A stretch of DNA of 7,812 bases from Synechococcus sp. HW_metabat.21 (GCA_018623875.1 JAAZUZ010000073.1:1-7812), one strand, 5' to 3'; positions 1-7,072 are shown, numbered from the stretch's first letter. Notes: generated by a model from the sequence alone, not told the origin. Program-made: numbers and translations.

Positions 1-1539
1 CTGGGCCACCAGCTCATCGCCGCCTTCCACAAGCCGGGTGCGCCGTGGCGTGGCAAAGCGCTTCTTCAGCGCCTTGAACTCGGTCACCATTGCGTCCAGC
101 AGTGCATGACGTTCATCCAGGAGGTGCCGTAGGCGGGCCCGCTCCTGGCGCAGATCGTCTGCTTCCTTGCGCAGGCTTTCTTGCTCAAGCCCGGTCAGCC
201 GCCGCAGGGGCATCGCCAGCACGGCATCGGCTTGACGCTCATTGATGTCGAGGTGCACCTGCAAGCTGGCCTTTGCGCTGGAGGCATCGGGTGCCGCGGT
301 GATCATCTCGATCACCCGTTGCAGGGCATTGAGGGCGGTGATCAGGCCTTCGACCACTTCGAGGCGATCTTCCGCACGCTTGAGGGCGTGTTTGGTTCGC
401 CGAATGATTGTCAGTTCCCGGTAGTCCAGGAACTCATGCAGGAGTTGGCGCAGGCTGAGTTGGATCGGCTTGCCGTTGACCAGGGCCAGCAGAATTGCGC
501 CGTAATTGCTCTGGAGCGCCGTCCGCCGCTGCAGGTCCGCCAGCACCTTCTCCGGGTTGGCGTCCCGGCGCAGTTCGACGACGACCCGCATGCCTTCGCG
601 ATCGGATTCATCGCGGATGTCGGCGATGCCGTTGATCTTTCCGTCGTTGACCTGGTCAGCCAGCTTCTCGATCCAGCCCGCCTTGCTCAGCTGGTAAGGC
701 AGCTCCGTGATCACGACGGCTCCGCGCTTGTGGCGTCCCTTGCCCGGCTGAATCTCCTCGATGTGGGCGACACCCCGCATGGGGATGCTGCCGCGGCCGT
801 AGAGATAGGTGTCCCGCACGCCGCTGCCGGTCAGTACTTCACCGCCGGTGGGAAAGTCGGGGCCTGGAACGAGCTCCAGCAGCTTCTCGTCGCTGAGCTC
901 CGGCTTGCGCACCAGGGCGATCAGGGCATCCACCACTTCCCCGAGGTTGTGGGGCGGAATGTTCGTCGCCATCCCAACGGCGATGCCGGTGCAGCCGTTT
1001 AGCAGCAGAAAGGGCAGCTGCGCCGGAAGCACAGTCGGCTCCTGCTGGGAGCCATCGAAGTTATTGGCGAAATCGACCGTGTCGCTGCCGATCTCGTCGA
1101 GCATCGCCTCATTGGCGATCGGTGCCAGACGCGTTTCGGTGTAACGCATGGCCGCCGGTGGGTCGTCATCCACCGAGCCGAAGTTGCCGTGGCCATCCAG
1201 CAGTGGATTGCGGCTGGCGAAGGTTTGCACCAGGCGGACGAGGGCGTCGTAGACCGCCTGATCGCCATGGGGGTGGTATTTGCCCAGCACGTCGCCGACG
1301 ACGCGGGCGCATTTGCGGTAGGGGCGATCTGGGGTCAGCCCCAGCTCATGCATCGCGAACAGGATGCGCCGCTGAACCGGTTTGAGGCCATCGCGGGCAT
1401 CGGGCAAGGCCCGTCCCACGATCACGCTCATGGCGTATTCCAGGTACGAGCGCTGCATCTCCTGATGCAGCTCAATCGGCTGAATACGACGCTCGTCGGA
1501 TGGGTCGGGCAGCGGCTGTTCGGGGCGCGCCTTGGGCAT
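1..1539 (-). CDS. gyrA: DNA gyrase (or topoisomerase IV) subunit A, N-terminal 513 residues, cut by left edge
   Basis: Type IIA topoisomerase A subunit, which breaks and rejoins DNA and works with GyrB in the cytoplasm to control supercoiling. The minus-strand frame is open without interruption from ATG at 1537-1539 to base 1. An in-frame stop at 1546-1548 leaves this ATG as the only start; I see no good Shine-Dalgarno. Visible landmarks are AMSVIVGRALPDARDGLKPV near the N terminus, HPHGDQAVYD at residues 89-98, the catalytic tyrosine Y133 in MRYTE (equivalent to E. coli Tyr122) with R132 before it, GIAVGMATNIPPHN around 185-198, and RRLTGLE near residue 452. The 513 residues cover nearly the whole breakage-reunion domain (about 520 residues in E. 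coli GyrA). The C-terminal beta-pinwheel, where the GyrA box would separate gyrase from ParC, is outside. It is probably the last gene of a queG-TPR-gyrA transcript. The family is certain; GyrA over ParC is likely but not proven here. Confidence 0.96.
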   Translation of the reverse strand, partial: MPKARPEQPLPDPSDERRIQPIELHQEMQRSYLEYAMSVIVGRALPDARDGLKPVQRRILFAMHELGLTPDRPYRKCARVVGDVLGKYHPHGDQAVYDALVRLVQTFASRNPLLDGHGNFGSVDDDPPAAMRYTETRLAPIANEAMLDEIGSDTVDFANNFDGSQQEPTVLPAQLPFLLLNGCTGIAVGMATNIPPHNLGEVVDALIALVRKPELSDEKLLELVPGPDFPTGGEVLTGSGVRDTYLYGRGSIPMRGVAHIEEIQPGKGRHKRGAVVITELPYQLSKAGWIEKLADQVNDGKINGIADIRDESDREGMRVVVELRRDANPEKVLADLQRRTALQSNYGAILLALVNGKPIQLSLRQLLHEFLDYRELTIIRRTKHALKRAEDRLEVVEGLITALNALQRVIEMITAAPDASSAKASLQVHLDINERQADAVLAMPLRRLTGLEQESLRKEADDLRQERARLRHLLDERHALLDAMVTEFKALKKRFATPRRTRLVEGGDELVAQ

Positions 1540-1564
1540 CCGAGGTCAGAAAGTGCGGCTCAGC

Positions 1565-2452
1565 CTACCGAGGTTCTTCAACGGGCTCAGCATCTGCGTT
1601 GGCCTGGGCTCGCTCCACATCGCCCTTCAGGCTGGCGTTCTCCAGCAGGACGCTGGTGGCCTGGCGCAGGCGGCTGCCCCAGAGCTGCTCCTGCTGATAG
1701 CTGCTGAGGACGTAGTTGGGATCGCTGGCTAGGGCCCGCTTGGCCAGGTCGAGGCTTTCGCCATTGCCGGGGTCCTGGGCATTGAGTGCTGCTGCCAAGG
1801 CCAACATCGGCTCGGCCGCCGTGGGCCGAATCGTCAACACGGATCGCCAGCGTTGGATGGCCTCGGCGTCCTTGCGTTGCTCGTAGAGCACCAGCGATTG
1901 GTTGTTGATCGCTTCCCAGAAATCGCTGCGCAGCTTGGAGGCCCGCTCAAAGGCCGAGAGCGCGGCTTTGGGTTCCCCCAGCAGGATGTAACCGTTGCCG
2001 AGATCGAAGTAGGAGCCGGCGTTCTTGTCGTCAATGCGCTGCCCCTGGCGGATCAGCTCAACCGCGCGGGCCGGTTCGTTGGCCTTCAGGGCTAGGGAGC
2101 CTTGGGCAAACAGGATTCCGGCGTTGCGGGGATCCAGGTTCCGCGCCTGCTCGAGGGAGGCGGAGGCTTCGGCGTCCTCGCCGCTCCGCAACTGCGCTTC
2201 CGCCAGCAGCAGCCAGCCCCGGGAATCCGTCGGGATGAGTTGAACCGTCAGGGCCGCCAGGCTGGCGGCTTCCTCGGCCTGACCCAACTTCAACAGTCGG
2301 CTGGCCGCTTGGGCAATGCCCAGGCCAGCTGCTTCCAGGGTGCGCTCGCTGGGCACCACCACGTAGGGAACCAGTGCCTTGGCGGGGCCCCCAGTGAGGC
2401 TGGCCAGCATCAGGGGCGCTGCGGCGAGAACCTTCAACCAGCGCGCAGCCAT
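1565..2452 (-). CDS. exported tetratricopeptide-repeat protein
   Basis: A 295-residue protein of TPR helical repeats, presumably a protein-binding scaffold. The N terminus is a typical Sec signal peptide: basic start MAARWLK, a hydrophobic stretch to about residue 19, and a likely signal peptidase I site after PAKA (residue 26). This places the mature protein in the periplasm or thylakoid lumen. No lipobox cysteine is present. About five TPR units can be read, near residues 77-108, 110-141, 145-176, 179-210 and 213-245, with hallmarks such as DLGNGYILLGEPKAALSAFE (150-169). The C-terminal tail is Gln/Glu rich. The start is ATG at 2450-2452, 21 bases after the queG stop, and the gene ends 25 bases before gyrA, so it is likely co-transcribed with both. 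No catalytic domain is visible and the partner is unknown. The TPR and secretion calls are strong; any more specific function would be a guess. Confidence 0.9.
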   Translation of the reverse strand: MAARWLKVLAAAPLMLASLTGGPAKALVPYVVVPSERTLEAAGLGIAQAASRLLKLGQAEEAASLAALTVQLIPTDSRGWLLLAEAQLRSGEDAEASASLEQARNLDPRNAGILFAQGSLALKANEPARAVELIRQGQRIDDKNAGSYFDLGNGYILLGEPKAALSAFERASKLRSDFWEAINNQSLVLYEQRKDAEAIQRWRSVLTIRPTAAEPMLALAAALNAQDPGNGESLDLAKRALASDPNYVLSSYQQEQLWGSRLRQATSVLLENASLKGDVERAQANADAEPVEEPR

Positions 2453-2473
2453 CGATGCAGAGCGATCGAGCGC

Positions 2474-3442
2474 TCAGCCTAGGGCTGCTGCAATGTTTCG
2501 CCTCCACATCGCGGGTTTAATCCGCCGTAGGGCTGAAGCCCGCAGTTTGTTGTCCCAATCCGCATCGCTCCAGCCCAGGGCGTCAGCTCCCTGGAGGTCC
2601 AGCCACCAGGGACGCGGTTGCAGATCGGGATCGCTGCTGGAGACCCGTTCCCCCTGGTTCCAGGGGCAAACGTCCTGGCAGATGTCGCAGCCGGCGACCC
2701 AACCGTTCAAGCCGCTGGCGATTTCGGGCGGCAGCTCCTCCGCGCGGTTCTCGATCGTGTGAAAGGCCAGGCAGCGGCGGGCGTCGACCACAAACGGCTC
2801 ACCGATGGCGCCCGTTGGGCAGGCGTCGAGGCAGGCGCGGCAGGCTCCGCAGTGGGGCGTGGCGGGTGCGTCCGCAGGGAAGTCCACGTCCGTGAGGAGG
2901 TGCCCGATCAGCAGCCAGGACCCCCAGTCGCGGTTGATCAGGTTGCTGTGTTTACCGATCCAGCCCAGGCCCGCTTCCTCCGCCCACGCCTTATCCAAGA
3001 GAGGCGAGCTGTCGACGCAGGCGCGCCATCGGGCCTGTGGCTGCTGTTCCTCGAGCCAACGTCCTAGGGCCCGCAAGCGCCCATCGATGACCCGGTGGTA
3101 GTCCCGGCCCCAGCCATACCGGGCCACTTTCAAGCTGCCGGGCGCCGGCTGGGCATCGACGTAATAGTTGAGGCCGACTGCGACAACACTGCGCACCCCG
3201 GGCAACAGCGCCTCAATCGCTTGGCGTCTGGGGTCCTGCATCCAGGCCATCTCCCCGTGATGGCCCGCCTTGAGCCAGCGCTGCAGCGCGGCGTTGCGCA
3301 AGCGCATTCGCTCACTGCCGCCCGCTGAGGCAACCCCCACAAGGCTGAAGCCCAACTCCAAGGCCTGTGCCTTGAGTGATCTAGCCAGATCCTCAGCCGG
3401 AAGAGGCTGTGGCTTGGGTTGATCGCCCCTACGCTTGCCCAA
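2474..3442 (-). CDS. queG: epoxyqueuosine reductase QueG
   Basis: Iron-sulfur and cobalamin-dependent enzyme that reduces epoxyqueuosine to queuosine, the last step of making this modified base at the wobble position of tRNAs with GUN anticodons. The 322-residue length is normal for short QueG forms. The likely catalytic aspartate is D144 in CVDSSPLLDKAWAEEAGLGW (142-161), followed by IGKHSNLI. Two 4Fe-4S motifs are seen: CGACRACLDACP (198-209) and GCDICQDVCPWN (251-262), with a further conserved-looking Cys at C224. A short C-terminal tail follows; no HEAT-like extension is evident. The start is TTG at 3440-3442: it has a GGAGG ten bases upstream, and the next ATG in frame (Met46) would remove family-conserved sequence. 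It is the first gene of a probable leftward operon with the TPR gene and gyrA, and is divergent from the HpsJ-like gene. Confidence 0.95.
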   Translation of the reverse strand: MGKRRGDQPKPQPLPAEDLARSLKAQALELGFSLVGVASAGGSERMRLRNAALQRWLKAGHHGEMAWMQDPRRQAIEALLPGVRSVVAVGLNYYVDAQPAPGSLKVARYGWGRDYHRVIDGRLRALGRWLEEQQPQARWRACVDSSPLLDKAWAEEAGLGWIGKHSNLINRDWGSWLLIGHLLTDVDFPADAPATPHCGACRACLDACPTGAIGEPFVVDARRCLAFHTIENRAEELPPEIASGLNGWVAGCDICQDVCPWNQGERVSSSDPDLQPRPWWLDLQGADALGWSDADWDNKLRASALRRIKPAMWRRNIAAALG

Positions 3443-3451
3443 CTTCCAAGG

Positions 3452-3458
3452 TCCTCCC
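3452..3458 (-). promoter_or_regulatory. ribosome binding site supporting the TTG start of queG
   Basis: On the minus strand these bases read GGGAGGA, a strong match to the anti-Shine-Dalgarno. The GGAGG core (3453-3457) ends ten bases before the TTG at 3440-3442. It decides the queG start, which would otherwise look too weak. Most other genes in the window lack a clear Shine-Dalgarno, which makes this one stand out. Confidence 0.6.
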
Positions 3459-3459
3459 G

Positions 3460-4110
3460 GTGAGTTCAGCTGTTGCAGGACGTTTCCCCAGTCTGTTGCG
3501 CTGGCTCGGGATCACCCTGGTGGTGCTGCTGGCGCTGCAGCTCCTGGCGGTGCTTTCGGTCAATGGCTGGGATGAGGAGAGCTTCCGCCAGCTGCTCAGC
3601 TCCACCCTGATTACCCAGTCGCCGATGGCCCTGGTGGGCATGCTCTTGATGCTGCTCGGCTCCCGCCTTGAGGATCCCCAGTCCGGTCCGACCCCCCTGC
3701 GTTGGACGGTTTGTGTGATCAGCGGCGTTCTGGCCTTGGCTCTGCTGTTCACGGTTCCCGCCACCATCAGCGGCGATCAGAGCCTGAGCGATCAGACCAA
3801 CCAGTCCCTGCAAGCGCAGCGCGGTCAGCTGGAGCTCGCCAAGGCCCAGCTCGATAACCCCAAGGTGCTGGAGCAAGTGATCGAGCAGGGGGTGCAGAAC
3901 GGTCAAATCCCCCAGGCTGCAAGCGACGAGGAGAAGCAGAAGGCGGCCCGCGCCTTCATGGAAAGCCAGCTGCAGCAGGCCGAAAATCAGATCAAACAGG
4001 CTGAGACCCGCCGCGACCTGGCGTTGAACCAGCGCCGGATTGGTGGGACGGGCACTGCTGTTGTCTTGCTGATCGCCTTTGCGCTGCTTGCCATGGCGGC
4101 TGTTCTGTAG
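3460..4110 (+). CDS. HpsJ-like four-helix membrane protein with coiled-coil segment
   Basis: A 216-residue membrane protein. Hydrophobic segments lie near residues 10-34, 55-68, 80-103 and 194-216, giving four predicted membrane spans. Between spans three and four is a polar, Gln/Glu/Lys/Ala-rich region (about 106-192), probably helical or coiled coil, with stretches such as QLQQAENQIKQAETRRDLAL. The architecture resembles the cyanobacterial HpsJ family, named from a hormogonium polysaccharide locus in filamentous species; that match is from memory and moderate. I chose GTG at 3460, which has AAGG eight bases upstream and sits 17 bases from the divergent queG start. An alternative GTG at 3409 would add 17 residues with no hydrophobic or conserved character and would overlap queG. 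The stop is at 4108-4110, 68 bases before the DUF502 gene. Its role in this unicellular-type genome is unknown. Confidence 0.8.
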   Translation: MSSAVAGRFPSLLRWLGITLVVLLALQLLAVLSVNGWDEESFRQLLSSTLITQSPMALVGMLLMLLGSRLEDPQSGPTPLRWTVCVISGVLALALLFTVPATISGDQSLSDQTNQSLQAQRGQLELAKAQLDNPKVLEQVIEQGVQNGQIPQAASDEEKQKAARAFMESQLQQAENQIKQAETRRDLALNQRRIGGTGTAVVLLIAFALLAMAAVL

Positions 4111-4112
4111 GG

Positions 4113-4164
4113 CGACTGGCTAAGTTGCAGGTTGGCCCTTTGTGACCGGAATTCCGGCCAGTCG
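4113..4164. repeat. nested inverted repeats between the HpsJ-like and DUF502 genes
   Basis: CGACTGGC at 4113-4120 is the exact reverse complement of GCCAGTCG at 4157-4164. Inside lies a perfect 12-base palindrome CCGGAATTCCGG (4146-4157). A shorter arm TGGCC (4133-4137) could also pair with GGCCA (4156-4160), which competes with the outer stem. No T-run follows either arm, so this is not a standard intrinsic terminator. It may be an operator, a leader RNA fold or chance. Confidence 0.4.
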
Positions 4165-4178
4165 AGCGACGCAATTCA

Positions 4179-4928
4179 GTGGTGCAGTCCAGCCCCAGAC
4201 CTGAGCAACCGCTGGGCGATCGCCTCCAGCAGGATCTCAAGAACGACCTGATTGCAGGCCTCTTGGTGGTGATTCCCCTTGCCACCACGATCTGGCTCGC
4301 GACGACGGTGAGCCGTTTCGTTCTGGCGTTCCTGACGTCAATCCCGAAGCAGCTCAACCCGTTCAACACCCTGAACCCGGTTCTTCAGGAGTTGATCAAT
4401 CTGGGCTTGGGGCTGCTGGTTCCCCTGCTGGGGATCCTGTTGATCGGCCTGATGGCCCGAAACATCGTTGGCCGATGGTTGCTGGAGTTTGGCGAGGGCA
4501 CCCTGCAGCGGATTCCCGTGGCGGGTTCCGTCTACAAGACCCTCAAGCAATTGCTGGAGACCTTCCTGCGGGATAACTCCAGTCGGTTCCGCCGCGTGGT
4601 CCTGGTGGAATATCCCCGTGAGGGGCTCTACGCCTTGGGCTTTGTCACCGGTGTTCTCGGGGCGACGTTGTCGGCTGGCTTTGAAAAGCCGATGCTGAGC
4701 GTCTTTATCCCGACGGCTCCGAACCCCACCACCGGTTGGTACGCCTTGGTGCCGGAGTCCTCTGTCCAGGATCTGGATCTCTCGGTGGAAGATGCCTTCC
4801 GCACGATCATCTCGGCGGGGATCGTCAATCCCGATGAGCGCGAGACCCCGGCCAGCCGCAGCTTCTCCAGCCTTCTCGCCCAGTTGCGAGCCCCCGCCTA
4901 CTCCTCCCTTCCCTCCAACAAGGCCTGA
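4179..4928 (+). CDS. DUF502 family membrane protein
   Basis: A 249-residue integral membrane protein of the DUF502 family, which in plants includes the COV (CONTINUOUS VASCULAR RING) proteins; the bacterial function is not established. Two hydrophobic spans are clear, about 25-52 and 73-93. A conserved-looking segment follows, GRWLLEFGEGTLQRIPVAGS (98-117) then VYKTLKQLLETF, and the soluble C-terminal half contains FIPTAPNPTTGWYALVPE (176-193) and a DLSVEDAFRTIISAGIVNP motif (200-218). The start is ambiguous: two GTG codons in tandem at 4179-4184, with only a weak GAG about 12 bases upstream; the choice changes the length by one residue. The stop TGA shares its A with the ATG of nusB (4926-4930), so the two are probably translationally coupled. 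It heads the probable DUF502-nusB-ftsY-phosphatase operon. Confidence 0.92.
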   Translation: MVQSSPRPEQPLGDRLQQDLKNDLIAGLLVVIPLATTIWLATTVSRFVLAFLTSIPKQLNPFNTLNPVLQELINLGLGLLVPLLGILLIGLMARNIVGRWLLEFGEGTLQRIPVAGSVYKTLKQLLETFLRDNSSRFRRVVLVEYPREGLYALGFVTGVLGATLSAGFEKPMLSVFIPTAPNPTTGWYALVPESSVQDLDLSVEDAFRTIISAGIVNPDERETPASRSFSSLLAQLRAPAYSSLPSNKA

Positions 4929-5554
4929 TGCAGAGCCGCTCCGTAGCCCGCGAACTGGCCCTGCTGATGCTGGGTCAGGTCAGTGACCGTCAGCCCAGCG
5001 CCGACACCTCCCTTGACACCCTGCTGCAGCAGGCCCTGGCTTCCCTGAGCCAGCACGTGCGGGAGGCCCTAGATCAGGCCGCGACTGAACTGCAGGCCGC
5101 CCAACAGCAGTTGTTGGACAGCGAGCTCCAGGACCAGGGTGCGGTCGGTCAGTTACCTCGCATCCGCCAGCACCTGCAGGACGGTCTTGAGCACGCCGAG
5201 AACGGTCTGAACCGCCTCTCCGCGAGCCTGGAGCTCCCTCGTCTGTTGATGCTCTCGGATCAAGAGGAGATCCGCCGCGGTGCCATCGACCGGGCCCGGG
5301 CCGTGCTGACCGGTCGTGCCGATCTGGATCAGCGCTTGGATGCGGTGATGGAGGGTTGGCGCCTGACCAGGCTCCCTCGGATCGACCGGGACATCCTGCG
5401 TCTGGCGGCCGTGGACATCGAGCAGTTCAACACCCCCGCGCCGGTGGCCTGCAACGAGGCCGTTGAGCTGGCCAACCGCTACAGCGATGAGCAGGGCCGC
5501 CGCATGATCAACGGCGTGCTGCGTCGTTTCACGAACGCCCCCGCTAAGAGCTGA
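4928..5554 (+). CDS. nusB: transcription antitermination factor NusB, enlarged form
   Basis: NusB pairs with NusE (ribosomal protein S10), binds boxA RNA and supports antitermination, chiefly of rRNA operons. The N terminus SVARELALLMLGQ (5-17) matches the first helix of the family. The C-terminal half carries the conserved core: LDAVMEGWRLTRLPRIDRDI (137-156), ILRLAAVDIEQF (156-167), NEAVELANRYSDEQGRRMIN (176-195) and GVLRRF. The protein is 208 residues against about 140 in E. coli. The surplus lies between residues about 18 and 112, a Gln/Ala/Leu-rich, probably helical region placed between helix 1 and the rest. The frame has no stop and normal codon character, so the insert looks genuine rather than a sequencing fault. 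The start ATG overlaps the DUF502 stop by one base, and ftsY follows after eight bases. Confidence 0.95.
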   Translation: MQSRSVARELALLMLGQVSDRQPSADTSLDTLLQQALASLSQHVREALDQAATELQAAQQQLLDSELQDQGAVGQLPRIRQHLQDGLEHAENGLNRLSASLELPRLLMLSDQEEIRRGAIDRARAVLTGRADLDQRLDAVMEGWRLTRLPRIDRDILRLAAVDIEQFNTPAPVACNEAVELANRYSDEQGRRMINGVLRRFTNAPAKS

Positions 5555-5562
5555 GAGACGGC

Positions 5563-7053
5563 ATGGTTTACGACTGGTTCAATCGCAGCGCGGCCCCTCA
5601 GAACCCCCAGGATTCCCTGCCGGACCAGGCCGCTGAGCCCCCTGCCCAACAAGAGGCTCCGCCCGCTCCCACTCCTGCTGCTGCGGAGCCCGCTCCGGGG
5701 GCCTCGGACATCGATCAGGACGCGCTCGATTGGGCGCGCCAGGCCTACGCCCGCCTGAAGGCCCAACAAGAGGCACAAAAGCAGGAAGCGGCCGCGGCTG
5801 CTGAGCCAGAACCGGAACCAGCGCTCCCAGCGGACCCCACCCCCGAGCCCGTATCCGCTCCGGATCCGGATCCCGTACAACCTGTTCAGACCCCTGAACC
5901 TGCTCCTGGCTTGTCCTTGCTGGAGCAGGCCGCAGCACAGCGGGCCCAGCGCCAGCAAGAGCAGCTGGAGCGGGCCATCGAGACGCCGGTTGCGCCGGTT
6001 GAACCGACTCCAGCGGCGACCGATGAAGCAGCCCCGAGCTTGGGGGACTTCGATGAGGACTTCACCTGGTCGGCGGAGGTGTTGGCCGCCCAGGGCCGCC
6101 AGCTCTCCGACATTTCCCTCGAGGAAATCGATTGGCTCGGGCGCCTGCGCCGGGGCATGGAGAAGACCCGTCAGGGCTTCGTCACCCAGCTGCTCGACAC
6201 CCTTGGCGATGACCCGCTGACCCCTGAGGTTCTCGACGACCTCGAATCGCTGTTGCTCCGCGCTGATGTCGGGGTGCAAGCCACCGACCAGGTTCTGGAG
6301 GCCCTGCGTCAGCGCCTGAATGAGGAAGTCGTCGAGCCCGAGGAGGGCATTCGTTTCCTTAAAGACCAGCTGAAGGGTCTGCTCGATCAGCCCATCAAGG
6401 CCAGCGGCACGGCGTTGCTTGCTCCAGAGCGCGGTCGCTTGAACGTGTGGCTGATGGTCGGGGTGAACGGCGTGGGTAAAACCACGACTCTCGGCAAGCT
6501 CGCCAACTTGGCAATCCGCAGCGGCTACAGCTGCCTGATTGCGGCCGCGGATACCTTCCGGGCCGCGGCGGTGCAACAGGTTCAGGTTTGGGGTGAACGC
6601 AGTGGCGTCACCGTGGTCTCGAACCCCTCCGCTAATGCGGACCCTGCGGCGGTCGTTTATGACGCGATCGGTGCGGCCCAGGCCAAGGGCACGGACCTGG
6701 TGCTGGTTGACACCGCCGGGCGCCTGCAGACCAAGCACAACCTGATGGAGGAGCTCTCCAAGGTGCGCCGCATCGTGGACAAGCTCGCGCCCGACGCCCA
6801 GGTCCAGTCGCTCTTGGTGCTGGACGCCAGCCAGGGCCAGAACGGCCTGAAGCAGGCCATGGCCTTTGCCCAGGCAGCCGGTCTGACCGGCGTGGTCCTG
6901 ACCAAGCTCGATGGCAGCTCCCGCGGCGGCGTTGCCTTGGCGGTTTCTTCGGAAGCCGGTCTGCCGATTCGCTTCATCGGTGCGGGCGAAGGGATTCGCG
7001 ACTTGCGGCCTTTCAACAGCTTCGAGTTCGTCGAAGCACTCCTCGCCAAGTAA
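5563..7053 (+). CDS. ftsY: signal recognition particle receptor FtsY
   Basis: SRP-type GTPase that docks SRP-ribosome-nascent chain complexes at the membrane for co-translational insertion, here probably at plasma and thylakoid membranes. Of 496 residues, about 1-160 form a low-complexity A domain rich in Pro, Ala, Glu, Asp and Gln, starting with the aromatic MVYDWFNR. A charged link (GDFDEDFTW, 161-169) leads to the N domain (about 190-290, starting near WLGRLRRGMEKTRQGF). The G domain is complete: P-loop GVNGVGKTTT (300-309), DTFRAAA (330-336), DTAGR (383-387), TKLDG (447-451) and the closing GAGEGIRDLRPF (473-484). ATG at 5563 lies eight bases after the nusB stop with GAGAG just upstream. 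The long A domain sets it apart from plastid FtsY, which lacks most of it. It is in the same frame as the next gene, separated by TAA. Confidence 0.98.
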   Translation: MVYDWFNRSAAPQNPQDSLPDQAAEPPAQQEAPPAPTPAAAEPAPGASDIDQDALDWARQAYARLKAQQEAQKQEAAAAAEPEPEPALPADPTPEPVSAPDPDPVQPVQTPEPAPGLSLLEQAAAQRAQRQQEQLERAIETPVAPVEPTPAATDEAAPSLGDFDEDFTWSAEVLAAQGRQLSDISLEEIDWLGRLRRGMEKTRQGFVTQLLDTLGDDPLTPEVLDDLESLLLRADVGVQATDQVLEALRQRLNEEVVEPEEGIRFLKDQLKGLLDQPIKASGTALLAPERGRLNVWLMVGVNGVGKTTTLGKLANLAIRSGYSCLIAAADTFRAAAVQQVQVWGERSGVTVVSNPSANADPAAVVYDAIGAAQAKGTDLVLVDTAGRLQTKHNLMEELSKVRRIVDKLAPDAQVQSLLVLDASQGQNGLKQAMAFAQAAGLTGVVLTKLDGSSRGGVALAVSSEAGLPIRFIGAGEGIRDLRPFNSFEFVEALLAK

Positions 7054-7072
7054 GCCAAACAATCGCGGCTAT

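Noticed and set aside
181..1002. Open frame of 273 codons on the plus strand
   Set aside because: It lies opposite gyrA, whose frame is uninterrupted and carries all family motifs. The plus-strand product shows no family character.
1189..1707. Open frame of 172 codons on the plus strand spanning the gyrA start and the TPR gene end
   Set aside because: It is an antisense shadow of two real genes with no domain resemblance.
2058..2507. Minus-strand open frame of 149 codons overlapping the TPR gene and the queG end in another frame
   Set aside because: The composition is Gly/Arg/Pro/Ser-rich as expected of an off-frame reading, and both overlapped genes are well supported.
3409..3459. Longer N terminus for the HpsJ-like protein from GTG at 3409
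   Set aside because: It would overlap queG coding sequence, its AAGAGG lies only two bases from the start codon, and the extra 17 residues look off-frame. GTG at 3460 is better placed.
4125..4154. Possible sigma-70 type promoter with TTGCAG at 4125-4130 and GAATTC near 4149
   Set aside because: The -10 match is poor and the hexamer is part of a palindrome. Not strong enough to list as a promoter.
4113..4164. Intrinsic terminator after the HpsJ-like gene
   Set aside because: The stems are short or have a long loop, and no T-run follows either arm. Kept only as an inverted repeat.
4216..4223. GCGATCGC, the cyanobacterial HIP1 octamer
   Set aside because: I noticed only this one copy in the window, which is within a coding region and says little; no enrichment is apparent.
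5479..7062. Open frame of 527 codons on the minus strand, opposite the end of nusB and all of ftsY
   Set aside because: It is an exact antisense shadow of well-supported genes; its product is Gly/Leu/Arg/Gln-rich without recognisable motifs. Such frames are common opposite GC-rich genes with strong third-position bias.
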